Below, one piece after another: positions 24,359 through 32,155 of a DNA stretch of 33,799 bases. A model generated the notes under the pieces. It was given only the letters and a program-made list of their open reading frames with translations. It was not told the DNA's origin and made no database searches. The stretch is from assembly GCA_947246015.1 (NCBI GenBank), contig CAMXQE010000041.1:1-33799 (forward strand). The letters are read 5' to 3'. The stretch is from an uncultured Lachnospiraceae bacterium. GTDB taxonomy: Bacteria > Bacillota > Clostridia > Lachnospirales > Lachnospiraceae. Each line of letters opens with the position of its first letter. Positions within the stretch are counted from its first letter, which is position 1. Made by a program: the position numbers and the translations under genes.

Positions 24359-24406
24359 ATTATAGTGGGCCGGCCGTAAAATTCCATGCCTCATTGTTAT
24401 AATAAC
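24359..24406 (-). promoter_or_regulatory. galK promoter region with 11-bp palindrome
   Basis: A perfect TATAAT lies at 24364-24359 on the minus strand, about 108 bases before galK. The hexamer 17 bases upstream (ATGGAA) is poor, which suggests an activator. The palindrome GTTAT-T-ATAAC (24396-24406) lies just upstream of that position, adjacent to a TTGACA sequence. The AraC-family protein encoded next door is the obvious candidate to bind here; this is inference. Confidence 0.4.
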
Positions 24407-24455
24407 CTGTCAAAATGTTATATTTTCCTATTTCCTGTCCCGGACCGCCGTTCCT

Positions 24456-25358
24456 TCACTCCCTCAGCCGTTCTATCTGGCTGATGAATTCCTCCACCTG
24501 TTCCAAATGCTCCCTGTTACGCCTGCCCTCCCCCTTCTGTATCTCCTTGCGATACGCCGACGGCGACAGCTTTTTCATCTGCCGGAATGCTTTGGTAAAT
24601 ACCAGCGGATCCTGATAACCGCAGGAAATTGCGATGCTTTCTATCGGAAGAGAAGTGAGCTGAAGCAGCTCCGTAGCTTTCGTAATGCGGAATGTCATAA
24701 GAAACTGCTGCGGAGACATCCCCAAAGAATTTTGGAACAGTGTATACAGGTAACTGCGGTTTATACAGACGTAATCGGCCACATCCGTCACTTTTATGGG
24801 ATTGCAGTAATTGCCCTGTATGAATTCCACTGCTTTACGGACATAAGTATTCGCCCTGTCTCCTTCGTTCTTTTCTGCCACCGGAACATTCTCCGCTATC
24901 ATGGACAGAAACAATGACAATTGCCCGTTCCTGCGCAAATCATTGGCAATGCCGTATGTATTGTGTTCCATCATATCCCGCACCGCCTGATACAGTTCCT
25001 CCGAACGCTCCGAACGAAAAATGGGATGCGCGCTGGAAAGGCCGATGGATTTCACATACTCCTCCGCCTTTGTTCCGCTGAATCCCACCCATACATAAGT
25101 CCACGGTTCTCTTTCATCCGCCTGATAAAAAACCAGTTCCTCCGGAGCAATCAAAAACCCATACCCTTCTTCCAGCGGATAGGTCTTGTCCCCAACAGAA
25201 AACTTTCCCTTTCCGCTCAGAATATAATGAATAATATAATGGGGTTTTAATGCCGGGCCGAAACTGTGAAGCGGTTCCGTCTTGGAACAGCCGCAGCAAT
25301 TCACATACAGACTTCCCGACTTTTCCCCTGCAAATTCCAGTTTATATGCTTTTTCCAT
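24456..25358 (-). CDS. AraC-family transcriptional regulator (galactose cluster)
   Basis: The protein (300 residues from the chosen start) has an N-terminal cupin-type sensing domain (about 30-150, with HYIIHYILSGKGKFSVGDKTYPL) and a C-terminal double helix-turn-helix (about 185-285, with VADYVCINRSYLYTLFQNSLGMSPQQFLMTFRI in two parts, then SIAISCGYQDPLVFTKAFR). It should bind a sugar and control the galK-galT genes that follow on the same strand after 205 bases. The second ATG (25358) is chosen because AGGG lies 6 bases upstream; the first (25364) directly abuts that site. Confidence 0.9.
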   Translation of the reverse strand: MEKAYKLEFAGEKSGSLYVNCCGCSKTEPLHSFGPALKPHYIIHYILSGKGKFSVGDKTYPLEEGYGFLIAPEELVFYQADEREPWTYVWVGFSGTKAEEYVKSIGLSSAHPIFRSERSEELYQAVRDMMEHNTYGIANDLRRNGQLSLFLSMIAENVPVAEKNEGDRANTYVRKAVEFIQGNYCNPIKVTDVADYVCINRSYLYTLFQNSLGMSPQQFLMTFRITKATELLQLTSLPIESIAISCGYQDPLVFTKAFRQMKKLSPSAYRKEIQKGEGRRNREHLEQVEEFISQIERLRE

Positions 25359-25430
25359 AATCATCCCTGCCTACTGCCGGTTTCATTTCCGGATTTTCCA
25401 TCCTATCGTTTTTTCCCAGTCTATATACTG

Positions 25431-25459
25431 ATTATAGCACTTCCGGCATGGATAACCAA
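25431..25459 (-). promoter_or_regulatory. probable promoter of the AraC-type gene
   Basis: A perfect TATAAT (25436-25431) lies 17 bases from TTGGTT (25459-25454) on the minus strand, about 70 bases before the start codon. Confidence 0.45.
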
Positions 25460-25499
25460 TAGCCAATCCCGAAATCCATCCTCCATTTTCGTCCTCTCA

Positions 25500-25720
25500 A
25501 AGCGATAAACCGCCGTGATAATCGCCCCACGGCCCCTCTGTCGTTCAGAGCCCCCATAAGTCCGGGCATTCCGCTGTTCCAGATTTCCCGGATACCATTG
25601 ATGTGATGCTCTCCAATAATCCAGTGCGGGGGAAAATGGCAGACCGCTGCGTATGGGGCGATTTCCCATAGCGGCGGTTGGGTTTTGTGTATTGTCTGCA
25701 TCAATTTATCAATTCTTCGC
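25500..25720 (-). other. GC-rich, highly foldable block without a convincing gene
   Basis: The gap 25365-25788 holds the AraC promoter and this block. It contains several perfect inverted repeats (plus-strand positions): CCGCT/AGCGG (25644-25648 with 25670-25674) enclosing ATGGG/CCCAT; CCGGAT/ATCCAG (25588-25593 with 25619-25624, one G-U pair); CTCTG/CAGAG (25536-25540 with 25546-25550); GCCGTG/CACGGC (25512-25517 with 25528-25533). Two overlapping minus-strand reading frames of 82 and 108 codons cross it, but neither has a ribosome site or recognisable domain. It may be a structured RNA, a mobile palindromic repeat or a gene remnant. Confidence 0.4.
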
Positions 25721-25788
25721 CAAATTATAAAGGGCGGACAGGCTTGGAACAAAAACAATAATCTGCAACTTTTGACACCGCATTATCC

Positions 25789-26541
25789 TCAATATAAATG
25801 ATGCATTATCTCGTCATAAAAATCATCCTGATTTCCACTTTTAACACAAGACCAGCCTATCCTTCCTTCATCTAAGAAATATATTTTCTTACAGTAACTT
25901 GCAATATGGGGATCATGTGTCACTAATACAACCGCCTTATGCCTTTCACTATTTATTTTCATAAAGCATTGCATAATATTCAATGCGGATGCCAAATCAA
26001 GGTTACCAGTTGGTTCATCCGCAAAAATAATTTCCGGATCATTTGACAATGCCCTGGCAATGGCAACCCTTTGTTTTTCTCCGCCAGAAAGCTCATAAAT
26101 ATTTTTCTTCAAAAGATATTCTATCCCTAAATTACACGCATTTTCTTCAACAATGCCCTTCGCTTTTTTATAAGGCATTTTACTCAATACCAGCGGAAGC
26201 ATTATATTTTCCTCCGCAGACAAATTATCCATCAGATTAAAATCCTGAAATACAAACCCAATACTGTTCCTGCGCAATTCAGCTAAATAATCAGCATTTA
26301 GTTTTCGTATATCCTTATCTCCATAATGTATCTTTCCTTTTGTCGGCTTGTCTATTGTCCCCAATATTTTCAGCAAAGTGGTCTTTCCACAGCCAGACCT
26401 CCCCATGATACCAACCAAATCCTCATCTTCAATATCCAGGTCAATACCTTTAAGAACCGGATACTCTTTCTCTCCGCTTATTCTGTTTGCGATTCCGTGA
26501 TTGTAGCTTTTTATAATGCCCCGGGCTTTCACTATACACAT
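25789..26541 (-). CDS. ABC transporter ATP-binding protein (MacB/BceA-like)
   Basis: The 250-residue ATPase has Walker A GRSGCGKTT (47-55), Q-loop FVFQD (Q99), signature LSGGEKQRVAIARAL (151-165), Walker B IIFADEPTGNLD (171-182) and the switch histidine in VTHDPHIA. It belongs to the LolD/MacB/BceA type that pairs with FtsX-like permeases, here the gene just upstream. Its ATG overlaps the permease stop by 10 bases. The pair probably moves or senses a peptide or lipid-like compound rather than importing a nutrient. Confidence 0.92.
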   Translation of the reverse strand: MCIVKARGIIKSYNHGIANRISGEKEYPVLKGIDLDIEDEDLVGIMGRSGCGKTTLLKILGTIDKPTKGKIHYGDKDIRKLNADYLAELRRNSIGFVFQDFNLMDNLSAEENIMLPLVLSKMPYKKAKGIVEENACNLGIEYLLKKNIYELSGGEKQRVAIARALSNDPEIIFADEPTGNLDLASALNIMQCFMKINSERHKAVVLVTHDPHIASYCKKIYFLDEGRIGWSCVKSGNQDDFYDEIMHHLY

Positions 26542-28388
26542 ACTAAATCCCTTTCACTTTCTCCTAATGCACCTTTTATAATTGTCGTTAATATCATTTG
26601 CTTTACTACCACGTAATAAATTACATTTACACACAAAATAATAATCTGAAAAAGAAAATACTCTGTCAAATATTTGCTGTACAGCATATTGCTATATGAC
26701 AGTTCCACCAGCATATAAAAGAAAGACAGCACAATTGCCAGAGCAGCAGGCAGGCACAATAATTGACGGTATTCTTTAACGACATTTTTCTGAATATCTG
26801 CCTCAGCCATTCCCAAAAACAGAAAGGTTTTACATTTGCGAATAATAAAAGGCTGATCTGCTTTTATTTTTAATGTTAAAATTCCGAAACAGGAAAGCTG
26901 GCAATAGATTCCAAGGAATAAACTTATGATCTTGGTAAAGGTCATTGTTTCCTTTTCATTTTTTACAAATTCTGTCCTCCAGAAAATCGTATCATTCCGT
27001 TCAATGACGGATTTATCGTACATTTCATATTCCTCGTCTAATTCTCCTTTTTTTACTATAATCTTCATAGTTTCATTTATCCCGTTTATGATACTTTCCT
27101 CTGGCAAAACAACAAACTGATACAATGGCAATGGCTGCTCAAGCCCAAATACAACTTCGTCCCATATCCTGGAGACAGTAAATTGACTTTCTTCTCCATC
27201 CTGTATCAAATAAATTGCATCCACCATATCAACACCAGCCGTGGCTTCATTGACAATAACAGCCTCATTATCATCAAGAATCAGTTCTTTACCAGTTAAT
27301 TCAGAATAGCTCTTGTCAGAAATACATATATACTCCTTATTTGAGTATACCGTTCCCTCTGTTTTTATATAACCTGTTGCTGCTGGCAGCTCCATTATAT
27401 CCTCACCTAATATTTCCTTTACAGCATTCTCTGTCCTGCTATTATCCACAATTCCTACAAACCCATATGGGTATTCTGTGCTGTCCGTATTATCCGGGGC
27501 ATCTGATATAAACATTCCTCCGGTAAAATATAAAACAAGGAAATTCAACACAGCCATAATAAACAGCATTCTGCAGTTACTTGAAAATTTATAGTAAAAT
27601 TCATTTAATGAAAGAAAGTGCTTAAAATAATAGCCTTTAAATGCCTTTATAAGTTTCAATAAAAAGCTGCCCCCAAATGACATTAAAATATAAATGCCAC
27701 ATAAACATACCGCCATGCTGATAAAATGGCTTAACAGATCTTCACTTTTTGTAAGATTTATAGCATAAATAATCAAACAGAAGCCCAAGCCGCCGATAAT
27801 CCATGTCCTTTCGTGCTTTTTCTCCCTTTTTATCCCACGCATCTGCATCTGCGTTAAATCCCACTTACGAAAATAGACAAAAGCGATTGCATACTCCAAT
27901 ATAGCCAGAACAAAACAGGTTTTGACAATTGAACCGACTATCCAAATAATATTTGAAGGGAGCAGCGGCCCTGACGAATAGCCCGTCTTCAATAATATAA
28001 AAAGGAGCATGGCTACGGTTATTCCGCCAATCAAAATACCAATAACCATTGAAAAAAAACAAATCAAGAAAAATTCCCCTGAGAAAAAGCGGAAAATAAT
28101 TTTCCTGCTGCTCCCCAGCGTAAGCAATATACTGTAATCCCTGTTTTTTGACCTTACAAAAAAACGTGCAGCATATAGCAAAAAAAGGAGCGACATAACA
28201 AAAGCCACAGCAAAGCAAAAAAGGCAAAGCGTATTAATTCCCCCTGCTTTTTCGTCCAAGCGGTATTGCATATTGATTTGATATATAGATAAAACGATCA
28301 CCCAAAGAACAATCGAAAAAATAATACTTAAAGAATAGACTTTTGCCTCCTTCAAATTCATATTTTTGTATATTAATTTGAATAACAT
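26532..28388 (-). CDS. FtsX-family ABC permease, BceB-like layout
   Basis: The 618-residue membrane protein has about ten predicted helices. An FtsX-type core near the N terminus (LLFLLYAARFFVRSKNRDYSILLTLG) precedes a large extracellular domain (about 300-480) and a C-terminal FtsX-like three-helix group (about 482-505, 535-560, 580-605). This is the arrangement of BceB-type permeases used in antimicrobial-peptide resistance or sensing. The extracellular domain has no recognised motif. ATG 28388 has GGAGG 6 bases upstream. No BceRS-type kinase is adjacent; a winged-helix regulator precedes it instead. Confidence 0.85.
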   Translation of the reverse strand: MLFKLIYKNMNLKEAKVYSLSIIFSIVLWVIVLSIYQINMQYRLDEKAGGINTLCLFCFAVAFVMSLLFLLYAARFFVRSKNRDYSILLTLGSSRKIIFRFFSGEFFLICFFSMVIGILIGGITVAMLLFILLKTGYSSGPLLPSNIIWIVGSIVKTCFVLAILEYAIAFVYFRKWDLTQMQMRGIKREKKHERTWIIGGLGFCLIIYAINLTKSEDLLSHFISMAVCLCGIYILMSFGGSFLLKLIKAFKGYYFKHFLSLNEFYYKFSSNCRMLFIMAVLNFLVLYFTGGMFISDAPDNTDSTEYPYGFVGIVDNSRTENAVKEILGEDIMELPAATGYIKTEGTVYSNKEYICISDKSYSELTGKELILDDNEAVIVNEATAGVDMVDAIYLIQDGEESQFTVSRIWDEVVFGLEQPLPLYQFVVLPEESIINGINETMKIIVKKGELDEEYEMYDKSVIERNDTIFWRTEFVKNEKETMTFTKIISLFLGIYCQLSCFGILTLKIKADQPFIIRKCKTFLFLGMAEADIQKNVVKEYRQLLCLPAALAIVLSFFYMLVELSYSNMLYSKYLTEYFLFQIIILCVNVIYYVVVKQMILTTIIKGALGESERDLVCV

Positions 28389-28424
28389 ACTATTCCTCCA
28401 CTTCCAATAAACAAAAACAACCCG

Positions 28425-28718
28425 CTATTCACTTGCGCCTTTTAAAATTTTTTCCAATAAGGTTACATAGCCTTTAAATTCTGATAAGCCTTTTTCCGTT
28501 AAGTGATATGTGCTTTGTGGCTTTCTGTTAATAAATTCCTTTTTACATTTTATAAATTCCCATTCTTCCAGTTTTACAAGCTGGGCCCCAAGATTGCCTG
28601 ATGTCGCATCCGTAAGATTCTGAAGTTCTTTAAAGTTTTTCTCGCCCGTAACTAAAGCGGATATGATGGCAAGACGGAGTTTATTGGTAAACGCCTCCGG
28701 TATTGAAAAAAGATCCAC
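28425..28718 (-). CDS. small winged-helix transcriptional regulator
   Basis: The 97-residue protein is a single winged-helix domain (LRLAIISALVTGEKNFKELQ, then TSGNLGAQLVKLEEWEFIKC, and a wing ending STYHLTEKG), similar to the HTH_34/ArsR-like one-domain regulators that sit with ABC transporters. No metal-binding cysteine pair is evident. The start is a GTG at 28718 with GGGAG about 9 bases upstream. It lies 4 bases after the membrane-protein gene and 36 before the permease, so it probably regulates this operon, possibly at the ATAGA/TCTAT palindrome next to the promoter. Confidence 0.85.
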   Translation of the reverse strand: MDLFSIPEAFTNKLRLAIISALVTGEKNFKELQNLTDATSGNLGAQLVKLEEWEFIKCKKEFINRKPQSTYHLTEKGLSEFKGYVTLLEKILKGASE

Positions 28719-28722
28719 CTTA

Positions 28723-29382
28723 TTATTCTCCCTTTCTCTTTTTTAGATAAAGTCCCATTAAAATCATGCCGACTGACAAAATAACTGTTGTAAAAACAGT
28801 AACGGCATTTATTTTCACATCATTCCCGTGAAAATCTGCTACTCTTACCTCCAAACCAGTCCCCGCCAAAATAAGAAAAAGAAATGCCATTACGAAAGAA
28901 ACTCTCTGTATCAATTTGTCCTGAATAACAAACCCCATAACAAAACATCCAATCATCACAAAAACGAATTGAAAAAGAGGCTGAATAAACTGATTATTAC
29001 CTGCCTTTTCATAGCTGACCATATGAAAAAATATACGGAATAATTCTCCCCCGACCAGCAGCAGCCCCCAGATATTAATCAGGCTCATGCTCAATTCATT
29101 TTTAAACTGTTTCAATTTGTTATGATAAATGAGGTAAACGATAAAATATCCCATAACCGACACAAAGCTGATTCCCCTAAAAAGCCCCCATATTACCAGA
29201 CTTATATCCTCCATTCTTTTCATAACTCCAAACATCAGTGCGTACAAGAAACAGGTAAGTATCCGGACAGCTCCAATACCAATAAAAAAGCCGGACACTT
29301 TAGAAAAGTCATTCTGTGTCTTATCAATCACTTTTTTAATTAAATTAACATCTTCAAGTGCTTCTGCAATTTTTTGACTCAT
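28723..29382 (-). CDS. six-helix membrane protein of unknown function, first gene of the ABC operon
   Basis: The 219-residue protein has a short soluble head with helical AEALEDVNLIKKVIDKTQ (5-30), then about six hydrophobic helices (roughly 32-52, 64-85, 105-125, 138-160, 165-182, 192-212) and a Lys/Arg tail. No family is recognised. The second in-frame ATG (29382) is chosen because GGAG lies 9 bases upstream of it, whereas the first ATG (29391) directly abuts that site. It leads an operon with a winged-helix regulator, an FtsX-like permease and an ATPase, and could sense the regulator's signal or be a transporter accessory. Confidence 0.8.
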   Translation of the reverse strand: MSQKIAEALEDVNLIKKVIDKTQNDFSKVSGFFIGIGAVRILTCFLYALMFGVMKRMEDISLVIWGLFRGISFVSVMGYFIVYLIYHNKLKQFKNELSMSLINIWGLLLVGGELFRIFFHMVSYEKAGNNQFIQPLFQFVFVMIGCFVMGFVIQDKLIQRVSFVMAFLFLILAGTGLEVRVADFHGNDVKINAVTVFTTVILSVGMILMGLYLKKRKGE

Positions 29383-29396
29383 AATATGCATCTCCT

Positions 29397-29451
29397 TACT
29401 CTATTTTATAGACTACTCTATTATTATGCATATATGCTGTTGTTTTGTCAA
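29397..29451 (-). promoter_or_regulatory. near-consensus promoter and palindrome for the ABC operon
   Basis: On the minus strand TTGACA (29451-29446) and CATAAT (29428-29423) are 17 bases apart. Just downstream lies the palindrome ATAGA-CTAC-TCTAT (29408-29421), near the expected transcription start. TACTCTATT is also directly repeated at 29397 and 29414. A repressor such as the winged-helix protein of the operon could bind here. Confidence 0.65.
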
Positions 29452-29529
29452 CAATGAATATGGTAAATATTGAAATACAGTATTTGGCGAAACTACCGGC
29501 CCCTTTGATTATTTTATTTGTGTATATAA

Positions 29530-29565
29530 AAAGGACTCTATCCTTTGTTTGGGATAGAATCCTTT
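29530..29565 (-). terminator. hairpin with T run, minus direction
   Basis: AAAGGACTCTATCC (29530-29543) pairs with GGATAGAATCCTTT (29552-29565), 14 pairs with one mismatch and an 8-base loop. On the minus strand it is followed by TTTTTATA. It is the second hairpin downstream of the reductase gene and upstream of the ABC operon promoter. Confidence 0.6.
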
Positions 29566-29585
29566 GAAAAACCAATTGGGTAGGA

Positions 29586-29750
29586 GGTAGATAATTATTT
29601 TATCTACCGACCTCCCACACCATATTGCGTGTCGGGATTGATACAAATATTTCCTAAGTGCTATCGTTTTTACATTTACCGCAAATGCAGTAAAATCAAC
29701 ACTTTTCAAAAAGGCAGATGCACCCGTGCATGAGTGGCTATCGTTTTATT
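29586..29750. other. gene-free stretch with dyads and GCTATCGTTTT repeats
   Basis: The gap 29392-29883 carries no convincing gene. Besides the promoter and two terminators, it has the hairpin GGTAGATAA/TTATCTACC (29586-29608), the dyad TTTAC-GCA/TGC-GTAAA near 29674-29693, and GCTATCGTTTT at 29660 and 29737. The same GCTATCGTT core forms both arms of the terminator at 29787-29833. It may be a remnant of a mobile element. Confidence 0.35.
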
Positions 29751-29786
29751 ATTCAGAATTGCCACACTTTCGATATTCCATAGTAT

Positions 29787-29833
29787 AAAAAATAACGATA
29801 GCCTTTTTTCCAGCAAAGCTATCGTTATTTTTT
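29787..29833. terminator. strong bidirectional terminator downstream of the reductase gene
   Basis: AAAAAATAACGATAGC (29787-29802) and GCTATCGTTATTTTTT (29818-29833) are perfect 16-base inverted repeats with a 15-base loop. A run of T ends the stem in both directions. It lies 50 bases after the stop of the minus-strand reductase gene. Confidence 0.8.
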
Positions 29834-29883
29834 GCACCCAAAGGACTTTGCACAATCTTGCAATCATCCCTATCAACTGAAAG

Positions 29884-30414
29884 TTATCTGCGAGTATAAA
29901 CCAAATCTGTTATTCCGTTATATGTCTGCGTCTTGAGCAATTTTAACTTGATTTCGTTTTCTCTGCTTCCGAACAATCGAATACCTGAACCCAAAAGGGT
30001 TGGAATAACAGATATGTAATATGCATCAATTAAGTCTTCCTGCATCAACTGTTGAACCAGATTTCCACCGCCGCAAATCCAAATATCTTTCCCCGGCTCC
30101 GCTATCAACCGCCGCAACATATCAGCGGGGTTTTCTTTTGTAAAGCAGATATTCTTTGTAGACACTGCATTGTTGTGTGTGACAACATAGGTAGTAAAAT
30201 CGTCATATATCCATTCTTCCGGCGAAAATTCCGTCGTGACCTGATGATATGTATTCCACCCCATCAAAATCGTGTCGATACCTTTTACAAATTCGGAGTA
30301 CACATCCACATTTTCGCTATCGGCACCCTGCCCATGTAACCAGTCAACCTTACCGTCTTTATCCGCAATAAAACCATCAAGGCTCATCGCAATAAATAGA
30401 ATAATTTTTCTCAA
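29884..30414 (-). CDS. dihydrofolate reductase-fold protein (RibD C-terminal family)
   Basis: The 176-residue protein has the RibD-C/DHFR-like fold: IILFIAMSLDGFIADKDGKVDWL at the start (in two parts), ILMGWNTYHQV, the nucleotide-binding-type GGGNLVQQLM and LLGSGIRLFG near the end. Relatives are annotated as NADPH-dependent reductases of unknown substrate; trimethoprim resistance is not implied. No ATG is available before the domain. TTG at 30414 is chosen because GAGGTG lies 6 bases upstream; the first internal Met would remove the first beta strand. It lies downstream of the MATE gene after a 164-base spacer. Confidence 0.87.
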   Translation of the reverse strand: MRKIILFIAMSLDGFIADKDGKVDWLHGQGADSENVDVYSEFVKGIDTILMGWNTYHQVTTEFSPEEWIYDDFTTYVVTHNNAVSTKNICFTKENPADMLRRLIAEPGKDIWICGGGNLVQQLMQEDLIDAYYISVIPTLLGSGIRLFGSRENEIKLKLLKTQTYNGITDLVYTRR

Positions 30415-30559
30415 TCAATTCACCTCACTAAATACCGATTGAACAAAATCGCTGCGCGATGGCCTGCCGAGGCTGTGGCGCAGTTTTCCATTGTCTAAAA
30501 AAGCAGTGGAAATTTCTTTCCTTAATGATTTGCTGTTCTCTCACAGCATCAAAATTATA
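30415..30559 (-). promoter_or_regulatory. promoter and long leader of the reductase gene
   Basis: TATAAT lies at 30559-30554 on the minus strand, just after the MATE stop; no clear -35 box is seen. The resulting leader of about 130 bases contains the hairpin TGCTGT/ACAGCA (30531-30548), TTTCCA/TGGAAA and GC-rich repeats near 30450-30480. No known riboswitch consensus was recognised. Confidence 0.3.
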
Positions 30560-30578
30560 CCTCAATTATTCGCAAGTT

Positions 30579-31934
30579 TCAGTTAAATAATTCCCTTTTT
30601 TTGCGTATAAATCGTATATATGCAATCGCCAGTATAACAACGGTTAATGTTTCAGCAAATGGCTGTGCGGCGATTATTCCAGTCACATTCCATATTTGGG
30701 AGAAAATAAGCAATGCCGGAACCATTAACACAATCTTACCAATCACAATACCAACCGTAGCGGTTTTCCATTGTCCCATTGCCTGAAAAATAGCATTAAA
30801 CAACTCTAAGAAGCCAATCCCGAAAATACTGAAAATATAGATACGGAGAAAACCTACTGCCACTGGCATTACATCTGCAATCGGTAAAAATAAACGAACC
30901 ATTGCATTTGGAAACAGCATGACAAAGCAAAAACATGCTAATGTATATATCCCCATAACAACCATTGAACCATTGATAAGGGATTTTGTGCGTTTTCCCA
31001 AAGCAGCGTTATAATTGTATGAAATCAGCGGGCGGACACCTTGCTCAATACCAATAGCAATTTGCAGAAATGCGTTTCCCAATTTTTGAACAACACCCCA
31101 TGCAGCAAGATCCGCCTGTGTCCCATGTATGCCTAATAAGTAATTACGCAGGAAATCTACGCAGTTCATCAGAAAAATACTTAATCCTGCCGGAATGCCA
31201 ATAGACAATACACTTTTGCAAATGCCATTATTAGCAGAATATCCCCGTAGATTAAGAGAAATAACAGTCACGTTTCGTCTCTTGTAATATTGGAATAAGA
31301 AAAATGCCATAGAGCAATAATTTGAGATACAAGTAGCCATACCTGCCCCCGCAATTCCCTGTTTGAAAACAAAAATAAATATCGGGTCAAGAACCACATT
31401 CAGTAATCCTGCCCCGGCAATTCCAATACTTGCAAGTTTTGTTTCCCCTTCTGCCGTAAATAATTGTGCCATTACTTGTGAAAAGACCATAGGGACACAT
31501 GCCACATGCAAAACCCAAAGGACATATCCTTGACAAAATCCGTAAGAATTTTCGTCTGCGCCTAAAATCCCCAAAAGTTGTTTTTCGAACAGAAAGATGA
31601 TTAAGGAAATAACGGCAATGACAGTGATTGCTGTATATATGGCAAATACAGAAAATGTTTTTGCCCTCTTAGGATTTTTTGTTCCCAGAGAAGCAGCTAC
31701 ATTTGCGTTTCCTCCTGCACCAAAAATTGTAGCGATTACAGTCATTGTCATAACCAAAGGGAGTGTGACAGTCATTGCAGAAATTTGGAACGTATCCCCT
31801 GTCCTGCCTACAAAAAAGGCATCTGTTAAGTTTAGGATTAGTGTTGCAAGCTGGCTGATTACAGCAGGCAGAATAAATTTTGATAATGCTTTTGGCACAC
31901 TTAGACTTTCAAAGGCATTTGTATTGTTATTCAA
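30579..31934 (-). CDS. MATE-family multidrug/sodium antiporter
   Basis: The 451-residue membrane protein has twelve predicted helices in two six-helix halves. Typical MATE segments are visible: ILPAVISQLATLILNLTDAFFVGR at the start (in two parts), FGAGGNANVAASLG, and GIEQGVRPLISYNYNA in the second half. MATE proteins export cationic drugs or metabolites with Na+ or H+. An in-frame ATG exists 51 bases upstream, but it lies inside the preceding 41-codon ORF. TTG at 31934 has AAGGAGG 8 bases upstream and is the better start. A MarR regulator gene and a palindrome upstream suggest drug-inducible expression. Confidence 0.92.
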   Translation of the reverse strand: MNNNTNAFESLSVPKALSKFILPAVISQLATLILNLTDAFFVGRTGDTFQISAMTVTLPLVMTMTVIATIFGAGGNANVAASLGTKNPKRAKTFSVFAIYTAITVIAVISLIIFLFEKQLLGILGADENSYGFCQGYVLWVLHVACVPMVFSQVMAQLFTAEGETKLASIGIAGAGLLNVVLDPIFIFVFKQGIAGAGMATCISNYCSMAFFLFQYYKRRNVTVISLNLRGYSANNGICKSVLSIGIPAGLSIFLMNCVDFLRNYLLGIHGTQADLAAWGVVQKLGNAFLQIAIGIEQGVRPLISYNYNAALGKRTKSLINGSMVVMGIYTLACFCFVMLFPNAMVRLFLPIADVMPVAVGFLRIYIFSIFGIGFLELFNAIFQAMGQWKTATVGIVIGKIVLMVPALLIFSQIWNVTGIIAAQPFAETLTVVILAIAYIRFIRKKRELFN

Positions 31935-31950
31935 TGTTATTTCCTCCTTG

Positions 31951-32076
31951 TTATTTTGCCGCTTCCGTGATAAAGCGGCTGTCATAACATTCTATTTCAA
32001 GACTTTCAGCAATCAGTTTGCCAATTTGACGACCTCCGCTGCCGTGTTCAAGACCAATAGTAATTACTTTGTTCAT
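31951..32076 (-). pseudogene. 41-codon N-terminal fragment of a cytidylate-kinase-like protein
   Basis: The ORF begins MNKVITIGLEHGSGGRQIGK and continues LIAESLEIECYDSRFITEAAK before a stop. This matches the N terminus of cytidylate-kinase-like proteins (ATP loop GxxxGSGGRxIG, then a strand with YD), which normally have about 200 residues. Only the first fifth remains. The ATG at 32076 has AGGAGGT at good spacing, so it is probably still translated. The MATE gene follows after 16 bases. It may be a decayed gene, or a leader ORF retained for translation of MATE. MATE and cytidylate-kinase-like genes are known to occur together in Clostridia. Confidence 0.7.
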
Positions 32077-32101
32077 AAATGTACCTCCTGTTATAATATT
32101 T

Positions 32102-32115
32102 GTTTGCAAGCAAAC
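32102..32115. promoter_or_regulatory. perfect palindrome GTTTGC-AA-GCAAAC, likely MarR operator of the MATE unit
   Basis: This 14-base palindrome lies 26 bases upstream of the 41-codon ORF, within the 17-base spacer between CTTATA and TATTAT on the minus strand, a possible promoter. A close variant (GTTTGC-TA-GCATAC) occurs at the promoter of the neighbouring MarR gene. Confidence 0.6.
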
Positions 32116-32155
32116 TATAAGGGAATAAAAAAAGAAATATAGCTCATTTCCATTT

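Noticed and set aside
25421..25758. Two overlapping minus-strand frames (82 and 108 codons), one with a SPASM-like NGIREIWNS segment
   Set aside because: The segment lacks the cysteines of a SPASM domain, no ribosome site is present and the two frames compete. The block is better described as foldable DNA of unknown origin.
29509..29709. A 66-codon minus-strand frame in the gap before the ABC operon
   Set aside because: It starts at a TTG without ribosome site and runs through several hairpins including a terminator.
29884..30414. Reductase gene as a trimethoprim-resistance dihydrofolate reductase
   Set aside because: The protein belongs to the RibD C-terminal branch, which does not serve as the folate enzyme as far as known.
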